Shown here one piece after another: positions 40,530 to 51,771 of a DNA stretch of 64,000 nucleotides. Origin of the DNA: Rhynchopus euleeides (lineage: Eukaryota; Euglenozoa; Diplonemea; Diplonemida; Diplonemidae); NCBI GenBank assembly GCA_963210315.1, contig OY723293.1, positions 1,426,001-1,490,000 on the forward strand, written 5' to 3'. Under the pieces are notes generated by a model, which did no database searches, was not told the origin of the DNA, and was given only the letters and a program-made list of their open reading frames with translations. Each line of letters opens with the position of its first letter. The stretch's first letter is position 1. Both the position numbers and the translations under genes were made by a program.

Positions 40530-41913
40530 GGGGGGGGGGGGGGTGAGGGTGGGGTGGAGTGGGGGGAGGGGGGGGGGAGGGTCTTTCTGCTGTCTTCTTC
40601 CTCAGATATCCGCCAGCGTAGATATTTTATGGAACGGCAAAAAAAAGCACGCCGGCGTTTTCAAAAAGAATACGTTCCAAAAAAAATATTCACGTTTGCG
40701 GTATACCATGCGATCTGTCTGAGAGCCCAGCCAGGGGGGAGGGGCGTCTTTTACTTTCTTCGTATTCATCAGCACTTCCATCGACAAGTTGTTTCTTGTC
40801 AGCAGTGAAAAACTTCACTGCCACTCTCATTTGGGTTTGGTGGATGTCTGGTGGTATGTGTTGGTGCTCCCCCCCACACACACACCCTTCGCCTGTGTGA
40901 AGGCACCGGGTTGCTGATTCCGGCGAGTGAGTTACGTCCTAACAAGCCGATGCCTCTCGCCACACAGAGTGTGGGTTGCAAAAAAATCAGTCGGGCAGGC
41001 GCATTTTGGGAATCGAGCCGAACATTCCTTGTTTTTTGAGGCACCTGACCCGGGCGGGTGATGAGACACCTGTGTGGACAGTGGGTACCGCACCGAGGGG
41101 GCGCAGGTTCTCTGTATGACACACTGATTCAAAAAAATTATTCACGCGTGTGTGTGAGGTGGAGAGTCCAGAGGTGCCTCATAATCGGTTCGCCCAAACG
41201 ATCAACAAAGCAGCAATCCATCGTGTGTGGTAGTGGAGACCAGCCAACCAAGAGCAGGGCGGTGATCAGTGTGCTTTACACCCCGATAAAAAGATCCGCG
41301 TGTGTGATGGCCTTCCCAGCCTGTCTTGAAGCTGACGAAGCCTCTTGTATTGTGGGAGGGTGCCTCCCAGCCCTCTCAGCTTGCAGCGGGACAGGGCGTC
41401 CGTCACGGGGGGTGTACCTCGTTTTGTACCGGATTGTTTGTCTTAACAGCGTACTGCACTTTCCTGGCTGCCCGGTGGGTATTCTATCCCAGCGCGTGCA
41501 GGCTGAGGTGCTCCGAACCGCTGGAGATGAAGCAAAGCCGTATGCAAACGGCGGGCATCTCAACCAGCTGGAGGAGAAGGGGGGTCGGGGATAGACCCCG
41601 ACGACCCGATTTCCTGAAAAAAATCATCGACCCTACTTTGTGGGGAAATGGGCGTCAACGGGACAGAACGGGTCTGTGTAGTAGCCTAGCTCTCGCAGTG
41701 CTTGTGATTGTCGACACCAAAATCATCCCCTTCTGCCCCCCCTTCCAGCACACGACAAAGAACTTCATTGCAAAGAATGATGAATTGCAGTTCTGTGCGA
41801 ACATCAGGTCTGTACATCCAGTACACCTGTGAGGGATGCCAGCGGGGTGGCTCGAGACAAGCCATGCACGAGGGTGTCTTAATTTATGGGGTTCAGGAGT
41901 GACGGCGAAACTA
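40530..41913. other. Intergenic, no intact gene
   Basis: G-rich start, then 40620-40720 with TATGGAACG and ATACGTTCC words resembling the TA-target MITE family. The rest shows only short frames. Confidence 0.4.
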
Positions 41914-42298
41914 CCGTATTCGGAAAAATACTGGAACGGAAAAATGCTGGAACGGATTTTTTCTGGAACGGAAAATAACTGGAACAAACCCGGATTTTCG
42001 AAACTTGGAACATTATTCCGTTCCAGTATTTTTCCGTTCCAGAATTAGAATATGGGGGAAATTGACGGGTACTTGTCAGTTTTTGGGGCACATGTCCGAA
42101 ATCCCACCTCACCCCACCCCATGCCATGGTGGAGGATGGTGGGCCCAACATACCCTTGGGAAAGTACCCGACTCTCAGAAAACGGCCAAGTCCGCGCAGA
42201 CCCCCCAAAACAATTCTGGAACGGAAAATAACTGGAACAGATGGGGTCTCGGCCGGAACTTGGAACATTATTCCGTTCCAGTATTTTTCCGAATACGG
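41914..42298. mobile_element. TA-target MITE with CCGTATTCGG ends
   Basis: CCGTATTCGGAAAAATACTGGAACGG and its inverse; TA on both sides (41912-41913, 42299-42300). Repeats of CTGGAACGG on both arms. No gene. Confidence 0.85.
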
Positions 42299-42302
42299 TA
42301 TA

Positions 42303-43113
42303 CCGTAAACGGAAATATTGTGGACCGTAATAAAGGTGAACCGTACTATAGGTGGACCGTAAAAAAGATGGAACAAATGGGATTTTTCCGGAACTTGGAA
42401 CATTTTTACGGTCCACCTATTTTACGGTTGGGATAGTGGACTTGGCGGTTTTTTTTTACGAGTTCCTTCGTGACGAAGTCGCGAAGGAACCAAGGAAATC
42501 GTACGACTGAAGCTGCAGGATTAACACCACAGAGCCTCAGCACAGAGTGTGCGCTCACCATCGTCCGGGAACTGTTCTCCCACAGTTACTGCAGGGTGTA
42601 CTACACTAAAGGAGTACGATTTCCCTGAATTTTCCGGGCACTGATTCACGAATTTACATCTGGAGGGAGCCCGGTGGTCTCAGCTTCTGTCTGCGCGCCC
42701 TGCCGTACTGTGGCTGCTTTTGTGGGCTCGTGCATCAGGTTCTACTTTTACTTCTACCGGAACGCTCCTTGCATGGTACTACACTTCTCGAGGTGTGGTG
42801 GTGGGTGAGTCTCGAGGTGAGTGGTGGTGATCGTGCCCTTTCCACACGCAGGGAGGACTTGCTTCTCTTGCTGGTGTTGGTTGCGGTGGTGGAGGGAGGG
42901 TCCAAAGCTGGGAGGTCGGGAGGCCTACGTGCGGGAGTCTGCGGCGTGGAGGCCGCAGTCCGCGCCCCGCAACCCACCAGCCCGCGGGCGAAAATCGCAT
43001 TGTCTTTTCCATATGCAGTCCCAATAAATAGTGGACCGTAAAAAAGATGGAACGTTTGGCCTTTTTTTGGGAACTTGGAACATTTTTACGGTCCACCCTT
43101 TTTCCGTTTACGG
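42303..43113. mobile_element. TA-target MITE with CCGTAAACGG ends
   Basis: CCGTAAACGGAAATATTG on the left and CCGTTTACGG on the right; TA at 42301-42302 and 43114-43115. Subterminal GTGGACCGTAA and GGAACATTTTTACGGTCCACC words. Directly adjoins the previous MITE. The interior, with a CCTTCGTGACGAAG palindrome near 42465, has no gene. Confidence 0.8.
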
Positions 43114-44464
43114 TATATTCTTACGGCGGCACACCTGTTCTAACAACTGTTGCTGTTTGCTCACCCGCAGAGTTTCCCGAGAAAGTCGTGAGAGAATCCT
43201 GAGAATTAACTACAGCCTCGCGTGTGGCACCTGTTTGTATTCGAACAGATCTCGAGTGATGGGGTGCTTGCACACACCTGTGGGCAGCTTTGTGATCAGG
43301 TGTGCGCCGGGGATGCAACCTGCCTTTCCCACTCCTCCTTTGGTGGGCAGCAACACACCTCACCCGCCCCCCTGCCTGTCCACAACGTTAACAGAACGAA
43401 CAAAACTACTAAGCAATACAATCCTGTGATCCCACAGTTGTCGATTCAAACAAGCGTGCGCAATGGGAACCAGGCCGGACAGCGTGAGCGAGGTGTACAA
43501 TCCTCAGAAACGAACAATGAAGGTGAGGGCGTGCGTGTGTGCAATGCCGATCACCTTTTGAGTGATTGAGTCCCCACCCCTCGGACAAGGAGGCCCACCC
43601 TGTGGAGGAGAAAAGAAGAGCAACCCAGCGTGTGTCGCAGAGAACGAAATATTTGTTGCGTAATGTGACTGACATGCCCGTGCTGCCGGAATAAAGTGCC
43701 ATAAAAGTCACTTTAAGTGAGGGGCTCCATTTGGGTGGGTAACAAGGTCACGCACACCCACCCAAATTCGATCATTTTTTTTCATCGATCCTTTCTTTCC
43801 CCCCACACGCCGCCCAACCGGTTTTGCCGGGAAGGTTTTCATGTGTGTTTTTTTTCTTCGCCCCCACGTGTGGCAGAATGCTGCCCTTGCCTCACTCTGA
43901 CAGCTGCAGGGGCACCGGCGGATGAGAAACCGTTTCCACCCCCCCAACCCCCACTTACCTTTCTCGACAGCACCCCACCGCTCTCCTCTCGCACCCCCTT
44001 GTCTGTTTAGTGCGGGTGGGTCAGTGCAAAGTCTCATCACGGCCCGCTCGGCGTGCCTTCAGCGGGTGGGTGGCACACATATGATGGTTTTTTCCTGTCT
44101 CTTCTCTTCCGTGCTGCTGCCCTGCTTTGCGCAATCACTGCCCCTGGCCTGTGCAGCGTGCAGCCCTGCATGCCGAAGTGGTTGGGTGTGCCCCACCGTC
44201 GCACCTGAAGAAGCTGGCGGCCTTCACCCTGTGTCAAGCTGTGAAACTGTGCCAGCGCGGCCCATATTTTGTGCGGGCATCTCGTGTATTTTTTCTGCAG
44301 CTTGGGGTGAAATCCCCCCTCCCGGGGGGCCGTCGATGTTTTCGAATTTCACGGGTTCTTGGAAAGCGCACCATACCTCCCCGCCACCCCCCACCCCCCC
44401 TCGCGAACAACGATGAAAGCTCTGCCTGATTGCCGGGTTTCTTTTGTTTTGTTTGTGAAACCTT

Positions 44465-44520
44465 GTCACCTGCACGTTGGGGCGCTGAGTGTCGCGACAG
44501 CGCCCCAACGTGCAGGTGAC
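44465..44520. repeat. Perfect 23-base inverted repeat with 10-base loop
   Basis: Arms 44465-44487 and 44498-44520 are exact reverse complements around the loop AGTGTCGCGA. No flanking duplication is obvious. Confidence 0.9.
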
Positions 44521-45051
44521 CAGACCCCCGTTTTGTCGTGTCGAGGGACGCCACAAAACCACAAAACACGCTTCCGTGAGCACAGTATGTTTGTCACAAA
44601 TACGTATCGCTGTCCTATCGTCCTGCACTGTTGATTCCACCCCCTTATTGCGCTTCCAACTCTCACGCATGCCGAAGGTTAGTGAGTGGCTGAACAGCAG
44701 GCATGAACAGCGCGTCCAGGGGACTTCCCTTCAGCAAGATGTATTTGTTTTGGATTTCGGAGGCCTCGCACATCATTGTGAGAGGAGAAAGGGGCGCATG
44801 TGCTAGGCGTGTGCAGCGTGTGCACACCGGCTGTGCCGCAACGCAACACGCTTTCAAACGAACAGAACGAAAGGGGCTGCAGGCACCTTCCCCCCCCTCC
44901 CCCCCCTCCGCCCCCCTCCGCCCCCCTCCGCCTTTTTGGCAGTGAGGTGCAGCCAACGGGCGGAAACTTCCGGACAGCAACACTTCGGGTGATTACTCCC
45001 CCCCCGCCACACATACACAGCAGCAGCAGCCAGTGGATATCCCCCGTGGCG

Positions 45052-45124
45052 AAAAAAAAATTTTTCTCCCAAAAAAAAATATTTCTGGAAATCAGCTTGG
45101 CGAAAAAAAATATTTTCGCCACGG
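45052..45124. repeat. Small A/T-rich foldback with CCCGTGGCGAAAA ends
   Basis: CCCGTGGCGAAAA at 45052 is mirrored by TTTTCGCCACGGG ending at 45124. A third partial copy, in inverse orientation, is near 45690-45715 (AATTTTTTCGCCACCGG). Confidence 0.7.
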
Positions 45125-46036
45125 GATTTTTGGCTGGGGAGAAAAAAGTCCGAGTTTCCCTGGAGGTCAGATTTCTTTTCAACTATTTCTCAAAGCCCCG
45201 AACGCACAGCAGGCCAAGCTGGTCGATACATCGACAGCGAAATTTGTGTCCTCTTTTGGAGTTCACGACTGTGTCAAAGGCAGGCACAGGAGGACGCTCT
45301 GGTTGCGCAGTGGACGACGTTGAAGACTATGCTTCGCCAGTTCCGTCAAGAAGTTGCTAACAGTCACGTACACTTTGGTTGTTTATGGTTTACACTTCCC
45401 CGCAAGACTTGCTCGATGATGTCCTCAAGTATGCGAGGATATTTGGAGTCCGGCCTCTCAGTTTCCGCTGCGGGCTTCATTTGATGACATTCAGGTCATC
45501 CAGACGGACAAAATAATGCAGAGGAAGACCTCGTTCGGGCAATTTGGCAACGGCAAGTACGCGTTGGGGCGGAGGTTCCAGAAGGGCGGGGCAGGGCATG
45601 ACTGACCGAGCGGGTTGAGGTTTCGGCGCCCGAAGGGCGCCGAAAAAAATTGAGGGGTAAAAAAAAATTCTGGCAAAATCGAGGGTCGAGAAAATTTTTT
45701 CGCCACCGGAAAAACCAGATTTTGGTGTCAGGATACAGCCTGGCAGCAGCATAAAAAAAACAGAACTCGCGTGGCAACAACAGCAAAAAAAAACGTGGGG
45801 CTCGGGAATAGGGGTGTGTATTGGGGGCTGGCGTGCCTTGCTTTCACACGGGGTCAGGCAACCCCCCTCCCCTGCCGTGCAGCATGGTCCAGACGCCACA
45901 CGCGGTCGGCGATGCGTGAATGTGAGGGCCTCCCTCCCACACCCCACACCCCACGCTCATTCTCCGCCACACGCGCAGCCCATCTCCCACCACCCCACAC
46001 CCACACCCACACCACCCTCAGGATGGGAGACACAGG

Positions 46037-48508
46037 ATGCTTCTGGGCCGGAGGCACCCCCCCAGCACATCGTTGGCGGTGCTGCTGCTACCCCTCCTCC
46101 TCCTCCTCATTCATGGGGCACCCTCAGCCTCCGGGCAGGCCTGCGTGACGGCGCAGGGCCGGTGCAGGCTGCAGCTGCGGGGCCACACCGACTGGATCAT
46201 GGCCGTTGCCTACTCGCCAGACGGGACACGCATCGCAACCTGCAGCAACTCCGGCGACGGGTCGGTCCGCATATGGGACGCACAGACAGGAGCCGCGGTA
46301 TGGGTTTGGAATGACTACGCTGGCATGAACTGCGGATCAGTCGCCTTCTCCCCCGACGGAACCCGCGTGGCAACGGCGCACCGCAACGAGGGCCCTGGCG
46401 GGATTGGGGGCACGGGAGCCGCCTACCTGTGGGACCTGCAGACGGGGCGCCAGACCACCACCCTCGCCGAGGCAGGCCCTGTCCGCAGCCTCGCCTTCTC
46501 CCCCGACGGCAGCCGCCTCGCTGCGGGCACCTCCGACAGCACGCTCCACCTCTACGATCCCCGCAACGGCGAACGCCTCCGTACAACCTCCACCAACGGG
46601 ACTGTTTCCTACGTCGCCTACTCCCCTGATGGGACCACCCTCGCCATCGCCTGCGCTGTGGCTGCGGTGCTCGATGCGAACACCCTCACGGAGATCGCGC
46701 GGTTCACACGCCACACCCGCTGGGTCAGCGAGGTCGCCTTCCTCTCCGACACCACCGTCGCCTCTGCAGGCGCCACCACGCCGCAGGCGGTGCAGGTGTG
46801 GGCAGCGCGCGACCCCTCCACCCTCCGCTACGAGGTGTCGGATGGCATCGGCGCATACCCCAACGCTCTCGCCGTATCCAGCGACGGGGTGCTCCTTGCT
46901 GCCGGGGCCTCCACACCCGTCTCGCCCATCAACATCTGGGATGCGGCGCGCGGGATCCTGCTGGCGAACCTCACGGAGCATTTCCAGGGGGTCTACGGGA
47001 TGGCATTCTCACCGGACGGCGCATCGCTTGTCACGGGCGGCACCGACAGCACCGCGGTGGTATGGGATGTGACGGGCATCGCCCCTCCGGAGGAGACTGC
47101 CGCACCCAACACGTCGGCACCCGACACCGAGGCCCCGGCTGTCACCGCGGCGCCGGCGTTCACCCTCTCCCCCGCAACGGGGGGCGCGGTGGAGGCTGCG
47201 GGCAGCGTGACAACCGCAGCCATGACCACAACGGCTGTCGCGGCGGGCGCCCTGGGCGGGTCCATCGGCTCCGGCACATCCCGCGTCGCCAGGACACAGA
47301 TGTACGCCAAGATGCTGGACTGCCCGAGGCAGGGCACCGAGGCCATGCCGTGGGCCATCAGCCCCACCCAGCTCACCCTCGGGAAGGACGACATCCGCGA
47401 GGTCCGCGGCGCTGCCGTTGGCAATGCCGCTCTCCTCCTCAGCACAGGGTCCCTCCTGGTGATGGGCGCTGCGGCGCACAGCGCCATCGCCGGAAACTAC
47501 GACTTCTGGGCATCGCTCGCAACGGTGCCCACCCCCCTGTGGTTCTTCCTCCTGGAGCTGCTGTGGACCCCGACAGTGCAGGGTGCGGTGGCAGTCCTCC
47601 TCCACGGCAGGGGCGACGCCGCGGACATCCTCACGGGGTGCGTCGTCGGGCTGGCCTGCCTCATCACCCTCGCATGCCTCCTCCACCAGACCCGCCAGGC
47701 GAAGGCGCGGCACGCCACCGTCGCGGTGCTCCCTAAGCGCCCCCTCGATAAATACGTCGGGGCGCGATACCTCTGGAAGCCCATCGGGGAGCGCGCCGGA
47801 GAGGTGGCATATCTCTACTGCATTTTCGACGGATTCCGGAGGGAGCACTGCGGGTTCTTCGCGGTGCAGCTCGTCTGCAGCGGGTTTGTCGGGGTGCTCG
47901 CCGGGTGGAACCCGCAGAACCTCGTATCCTGCGCAGGCCGCGCAGGGGTGCTAACCTGCATACCCCTCTTCTGGACTGCCATCCTGCTGAAGGACCTCCC
48001 CTTCTCCCGCCAGATCGAGAATGCATCTGAGGTCATCCTCAGCGGGCTGGAGTTTGTCTTCGCCGCCCTGGGCTTCTGGGGGACGGCGCAGGAGGACAAC
48101 GCGCTGCTGGCTGCGAGCGGGGCTCTCGTCGCCGCCCTGGGGTACTGCGCCCTGGCGAAGTTTGCGCTGGGCGTTGCTCTGTACGCCAGGGAGAGATGCA
48201 ACGACAAGGCGGATTACGGCACCTTCACACCCGATGCGGTCGCCAAGGCGGAGGAGGCGGAGGCGGCTGTAGAGCAGGCCTGCGGCAGCTCCGGCAATGA
48301 CACGCCCATCTTCTCCTTCCGCCCCTCTGCGGCGCAGCCCCTGATAGGCTCCGATGCACGCGGGTGGGGGGAGTCGGAAGAGATGTGCCTCCTTGCAAAC
48401 ACCGCGCAGTCCGGCGAGCTGGCGGCCCTCCGGAAGGAGCGAGATGATCTGAAGGAGCAGGTGGGTCAGCTGGAGGCGATGTCCCTGGATCGGTGTGTGC
48501 AGGTGTGA
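46037..48508 (+). CDS. Secreted-side WD40 propeller fused to a multi-pass membrane region
   Basis: 823 residues. A hydrophobic signal (SLAVLLLPLLLLLIHGAPSASG) leads into seven WD40 repeats (about residues 30-350), each with F/YSPDG and IWD/VWD cores, enough for one closed propeller. A Thr/Ala/Pro linker (TAAPNTSAPDTEAPAVTAAP, about 355-380) follows, then about six or seven transmembrane helices (residues about 455-715) and a cytoplasmic tail ending in a coiled coil (AALRKERDDLKEQVGQLEAM). The topology places the propeller outside or in the lumen, unusual because WD40 domains are mostly cytosolic. A receptor or sensor role is inferred. Upstream AGs at 46020 and 46035 suit a spliced leader; the second excludes an out-of-frame ATG at 46022. 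Confidence 0.8.
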   Translation: MLLGRRHPPSTSLAVLLLPLLLLLIHGAPSASGQACVTAQGRCRLQLRGHTDWIMAVAYSPDGTRIATCSNSGDGSVRIWDAQTGAAVWVWNDYAGMNCGSVAFSPDGTRVATAHRNEGPGGIGGTGAAYLWDLQTGRQTTTLAEAGPVRSLAFSPDGSRLAAGTSDSTLHLYDPRNGERLRTTSTNGTVSYVAYSPDGTTLAIACAVAAVLDANTLTEIARFTRHTRWVSEVAFLSDTTVASAGATTPQAVQVWAARDPSTLRYEVSDGIGAYPNALAVSSDGVLLAAGASTPVSPINIWDAARGILLANLTEHFQGVYGMAFSPDGASLVTGGTDSTAVVWDVTGIAPPEETAAPNTSAPDTEAPAVTAAPAFTLSPATGGAVEAAGSVTTAAMTTTAVAAGALGGSIGSGTSRVARTQMYAKMLDCPRQGTEAMPWAISPTQLTLGKDDIREVRGAAVGNAALLLSTGSLLVMGAAAHSAIAGNYDFWASLATVPTPLWFFLLELLWTPTVQGAVAVLLHGRGDAADILTGCVVGLACLITLACLLHQTRQAKARHATVAVLPKRPLDKYVGARYLWKPIGERAGEVAYLYCIFDGFRREHCGFFAVQLVCSGFVGVLAGWNPQNLVSCAGRAGVLTCIPLFWTAILLKDLPFSRQIENASEVILSGLEFVFAALGFWGTAQEDNALLAASGALVAALGYCALAKFALGVALYARERCNDKADYGTFTPDAVAKAEEAEAAVEQACGSSGNDTPIFSFRPSAAQPLIGSDARGWGESEEMCLLANTAQSGELAALRKERDDLKEQVGQLEAMSLDRCVQV

Positions 48509-49098
48509 TGTGAATGCGGTGGATGTGGTATCTATCAAAGAGAGAGGGAGCTGCCCCGAAGGGGGGTTTGGGGGGGGGGAGGTGTGGGGGGGATGCTCTG
48601 CGGCTGTTTTTTTTGCGTGTCGTCTTTATTATTTGTCGGTTGTTTTGACCTTCTCATTTGCGGGGGGCATGTTCCCCATGGCACCTGCTGTCTCGGCTGT
48701 TCTCAGCTGCTCTGCTCTCAACCCCTTGCGCTGAGGCAGATGCACACCCCTGTATCACTCAATCATAGGCGTCAGAAGTTGGAACTGCCCCGAACTGCTG
48801 AGTTGTGTGTGGCAGTAAGGATTGCGCCAAGAGCAAGGTGCTTGGTGTGCTCTACGCTGCTACAAACCAATTTCATGTGTCTGGGTGTGACAGTGCGATC
48901 AGGCAGATATTCCTGTGGTGGGTTCAGCAGACGAGCCTCTGAGCTGCAGATAGATATCCCTGTGGTGCACCTGTGAGGCACTAGAGCTTCCCCTCTCACC
49001 CCACGCCCTCCCCACTCCCCAACCTGCATGTCGAGTGAAGTGGAGGCCATGCCTAGTTAACCTGTTCTTCTATTTCACTTCATCACCCCCCCCCCCCC
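48509..49098. other. Intergenic, no gene seen
   Basis: Ends in a C run at 49086-49098, into which G7-TA element III inserted. No coding signal. Confidence 0.4.
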
Positions 49099-49100
49099 TA

Positions 49101-51748
49101 GGGGGTATCAAATGGGGGTGACAAACACGATTTTTCAAAAAACTGGCGCAGAGGCCCCAAAGCCCCCGTAAACCCTCCAAACCCCCCCAGATCGGTCCGG
49201 AAACCCATCGAACCCCACTTTTCCACCATTCCGGGCACCTCAGGTGCCCGAATTGGGGTACCTAATTTTCGTGCCACCGTTTGGTACCACACAGTGTCAC
49301 TGAGGGGGGGGTTAGGAAAGGGTACGCACTAATACCACATTTCTGACGGGCTAGAACTCGTCATCAGGCGCCATGTAGGTGGCATCGATCAGGTCTTCGA
49401 TGAGCTTTGGTTTGATTATGTACTTCCCTCCCTGTCGCACAGGCAGGTCGTGCTCAGCTGCTTTGTCCCGCAGTTCAGCCACAGAGAGCTTGGTGTACTC
49501 AGTCCGCAGCTGCTGCTTCATTGTGGTGCGATGTATCCTCAAGTGAACGTCCTCATCTGAGTTCAATTTCCTCTCCTTGTAGGATGAGTACGTCTCTTCG
49601 CTCGGCACAAGCGGGACCCCAATCTCAAAGAGTGCCCTGCGGTTGTGTTTTCGCTGCGCAATGCTCGCAATCCTCTCTGGGTTGCAGCCGGGAAGATCCT
49701 CACTCAGCAAGCCGACTGTACCATGCGCTCCCTCAATGAAGTCGTTCGAGTGTGGAAGGTCTTTGGCAGCCTCTGGCGGGAGATCCGTGTCATGAGCCAC
49801 AAAGCGATCAAAAGTCTCGATCATGCGTGCCACTGATCCCCGAAGGCGGCTTGCGCATGTAGAGTCGAAGTGCTCCTGGGCTTGCTGCATGCCAAGGGGG
49901 TTGCGCCCTGCCGTCTCAAATATCCACTGTGGAAACTTGCTTTTCACACGCGAAAGAGTCACGAGCCACCCTCGGAGGGTCGGGTAGAGTTTGCGGGCTT
50001 CCGTGACATTCATCTCGCCACGCAATTTGCACCCTTTCAGCAGTACATACGTACTCTTGTACCAGGCAAAGCAGACCGCAGCAACCACCAACTCTGGCAC
50101 AATGTCGTCACACAACAGCACACTGAGTGCGTTGCTTCCCGGAATGTACAGCTCGCGTCGCTCAACAGCCTTGGTCAATACATCCCGGTTGTGGAGCACT
50201 GCCGCGCAGGAACGGCATAGCCACCCATATTTGTTTCCCACCTGCCTTCCCAACGTAAACCCCTTTGGAATGCCTCCTTTTGTTGCGAAGAGTGTTGATA
50301 CCATCTTGATTCCCGTCGATGTGGTGGCGTTCGTGCTTTTAGGACAGCAAGCGGTGTGAAGCGTCTCGATCGCAGCTTGGGTGGTGGTGTTGATATCAAC
50401 CGATTCAATGGTGTGCTTCCACTTGTGCGACGAGCACCCCGAAGGTATCAACCCTCCAAGGACACAGGCAGCTTTGGCCGTTGATTCGTGATCAGTCAGA
50501 CACAGTGATGGTTTTTGAAAGCCGGCCTCCGTCGCCGCCAGCAGAACACGCTGGATCTGGGGCACCTTGTCGATGGCACGGCTTCCCTCCCCGACGGAGC
50601 TGTCGGCCACGACTTGGAGCACCCTGCCGGTCTCAGGGCTTGCAGCAGAGAACGAGACCTGCGAGTACTTCACCCCTTGCTGCGAGCGCGCACCCGACGA
50701 GGTGTCCATGCACGTCTGCACCTGCCCTCCTTTTTCACGAAGCTTCGTCAGGAACCGATCAGTACTCATTGGACCTGCCCACGCATCAGTGCGTTTGACT
50801 GTCGCCGCACTGATGTTGCGCCCCTTCCCACGAGTGCCAAGGATGCACTCCAGGATGTCGCTCAGAGCCTCGCCACAGCTCTTCGCGCCGATCCCCCACC
50901 CTCGCAGCACTGTCAGCGCCGTTGCCACACCGGCGCTGTAGCCCCCCTCCTTGTTGTAGAGGGAGGTCGGTGTCACAAGACACCGCTGTCGCAAGCGCTT
51001 ATATTTGGCGTGTAATCGTCTATACGCGCTTGCGGAGTACACTCCCGGACTCGAGGTTTTCGGAGTCGTAGCGTCCTCGGGGTCGCTGTCGCTTTGATTG
51101 ACACTGCCACTGTCACAGTCGCTGTCGCTGTCGCTGTCTTCATCGGTTGTATTCTCCACTGGCCCCTCACCCGCGCTCGCGCCCTTTGCCATCGGGCGAA
51201 CTGTGTGATCGCAGTTCACACACCACCGGAACACTCGTTTCCCTTCGCACTGCACCCGCGTCTTCCGCGCACCGATCCGCGAAAGGGCCTTTAAAAAGGC
51301 CTCCTTCGTGGGGGCCCCGCGCGTGCGCCTGAGTATGCGCGCCCGCTGCGCGTTCAAATCGCACCACCGTGCCCCACACAGCTCCACGGGCAGCTGGCCG
51401 ACGAACTTCCTCGCCGCGGCGATGGCGTTCGCACTCCGAGCAACCGTGCGGCCCATTCTTGTGTTTGTGCGGTATTCACAGCACTCTGCAGATGATTGTG
51501 GGTGTCTGTGGTGCGTATCCTTTCCTAACCCCCCCTCAGTGACACTGTGTGGTACCAAACGGTGGCACGAAAATTAGGTACCCCAATTCGGGCACCTGAG
51601 GTGCCCGGAATGGTGGAAAAGTGGGGTTCGATGGGTTTCCGGACCGATCTGGGGGGGTTTGGAGGGTTTACGGGGGCTTTGGGGCCTCTGCGCCGGTTTT
51701 TTGAAAAATCGTGTTTGTCCACGTAAAAGGGTGGCATTTGACCCCCCC
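49101..51748 (-). mobile_element. G7-TA element III, apparently complete
   Basis: TA at 49099-49100 and 51749-51750. The inverted ends, about 225 bases each (to about 49325 and from about 51530), share GACAAACACGATTTTTC, the CGGTTTTTTG/CAAAAAACCGG block, GGCACCTCAGGTGCC and TTTGGTACC. Between them is one long transposase on the minus strand. The original site would have been CCCCTACCCC. Confidence 0.9.
49351..51456 (-). CDS. G7-TA transposase, full length
   Basis: 701 residues from the ATG at 51454-51456. The N terminus has FLKALSRIGARK and FRWCVNCDHT, a paired-Cys/His module shared with elements I and IV, then an Asp/Ser-rich linker and YRRLHAKYKRLRQR. The centre holds candidate acidic catalytic residues: CMDTSSG, LCLTDHESTAKAA and SNDFIEGAHG (possible D-D-E triad); a CRSC pair lies between. 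The C terminus is SAP-like (VAELRDKAAEHDLPV...KPKLIEDLIDATY). No frame break, so it may be active. I do not recognise the superfamily; TA duplication fits Tc1/mariner-like use, but the sequence is not a typical one. The gene stops inside the inner edge of the left repeat. Confidence 0.75.
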   Translation of the reverse strand: MGRTVARSANAIAAARKFVGQLPVELCGARWCDLNAQRARILRRTRGAPTKEAFLKALSRIGARKTRVQCEGKRVFRWCVNCDHTVRPMAKGASAGEGPVENTTDEDSDSDSDCDSGSVNQSDSDPEDATTPKTSSPGVYSASAYRRLHAKYKRLRQRCLVTPTSLYNKEGGYSAGVATALTVLRGWGIGAKSCGEALSDILECILGTRGKGRNISAATVKRTDAWAGPMSTDRFLTKLREKGGQVQTCMDTSSGARSQQGVKYSQVSFSAASPETGRVLQVVADSSVGEGSRAIDKVPQIQRVLLAATEAGFQKPSLCLTDHESTAKAACVLGGLIPSGCSSHKWKHTIESVDINTTTQAAIETLHTACCPKSTNATTSTGIKMVSTLFATKGGIPKGFTLGRQVGNKYGWLCRSCAAVLHNRDVLTKAVERRELYIPGSNALSVLLCDDIVPELVVAAVCFAWYKSTYVLLKGCKLRGEMNVTEARKLYPTLRGWLVTLSRVKSKFPQWIFETAGRNPLGMQQAQEHFDSTCASRLRGSVARMIETFDRFVAHDTDLPPEAAKDLPHSNDFIEGAHGTVGLLSEDLPGCNPERIASIAQRKHNRRALFEIGVPLVPSEETYSSYKERKLNSDEDVHLRIHRTTMKQQLRTEYTKLSVAELRDKAAEHDLPVRQGGKYIIKPKLIEDLIDATYMAPDDEF

Positions 51749-51771
51749 TACCCCCCCCCCCCCCCCCCTAG

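Larger units (their letters stand above)
43116..46036. other. Long intergenic region without a recognisable gene
   Basis: Frames are short and low in complexity. Notable items are the 56-base perfect hairpin at 44465-44520, a CCCCTCCG microsatellite at 44890-44930, and the A/T-rich palindrome at 45052-45124. Near the right end, CCCTCAG (AG 46019-46020) and CACAG (AG 46034-46035) are acceptor candidates for the next gene. Confidence 0.4.
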
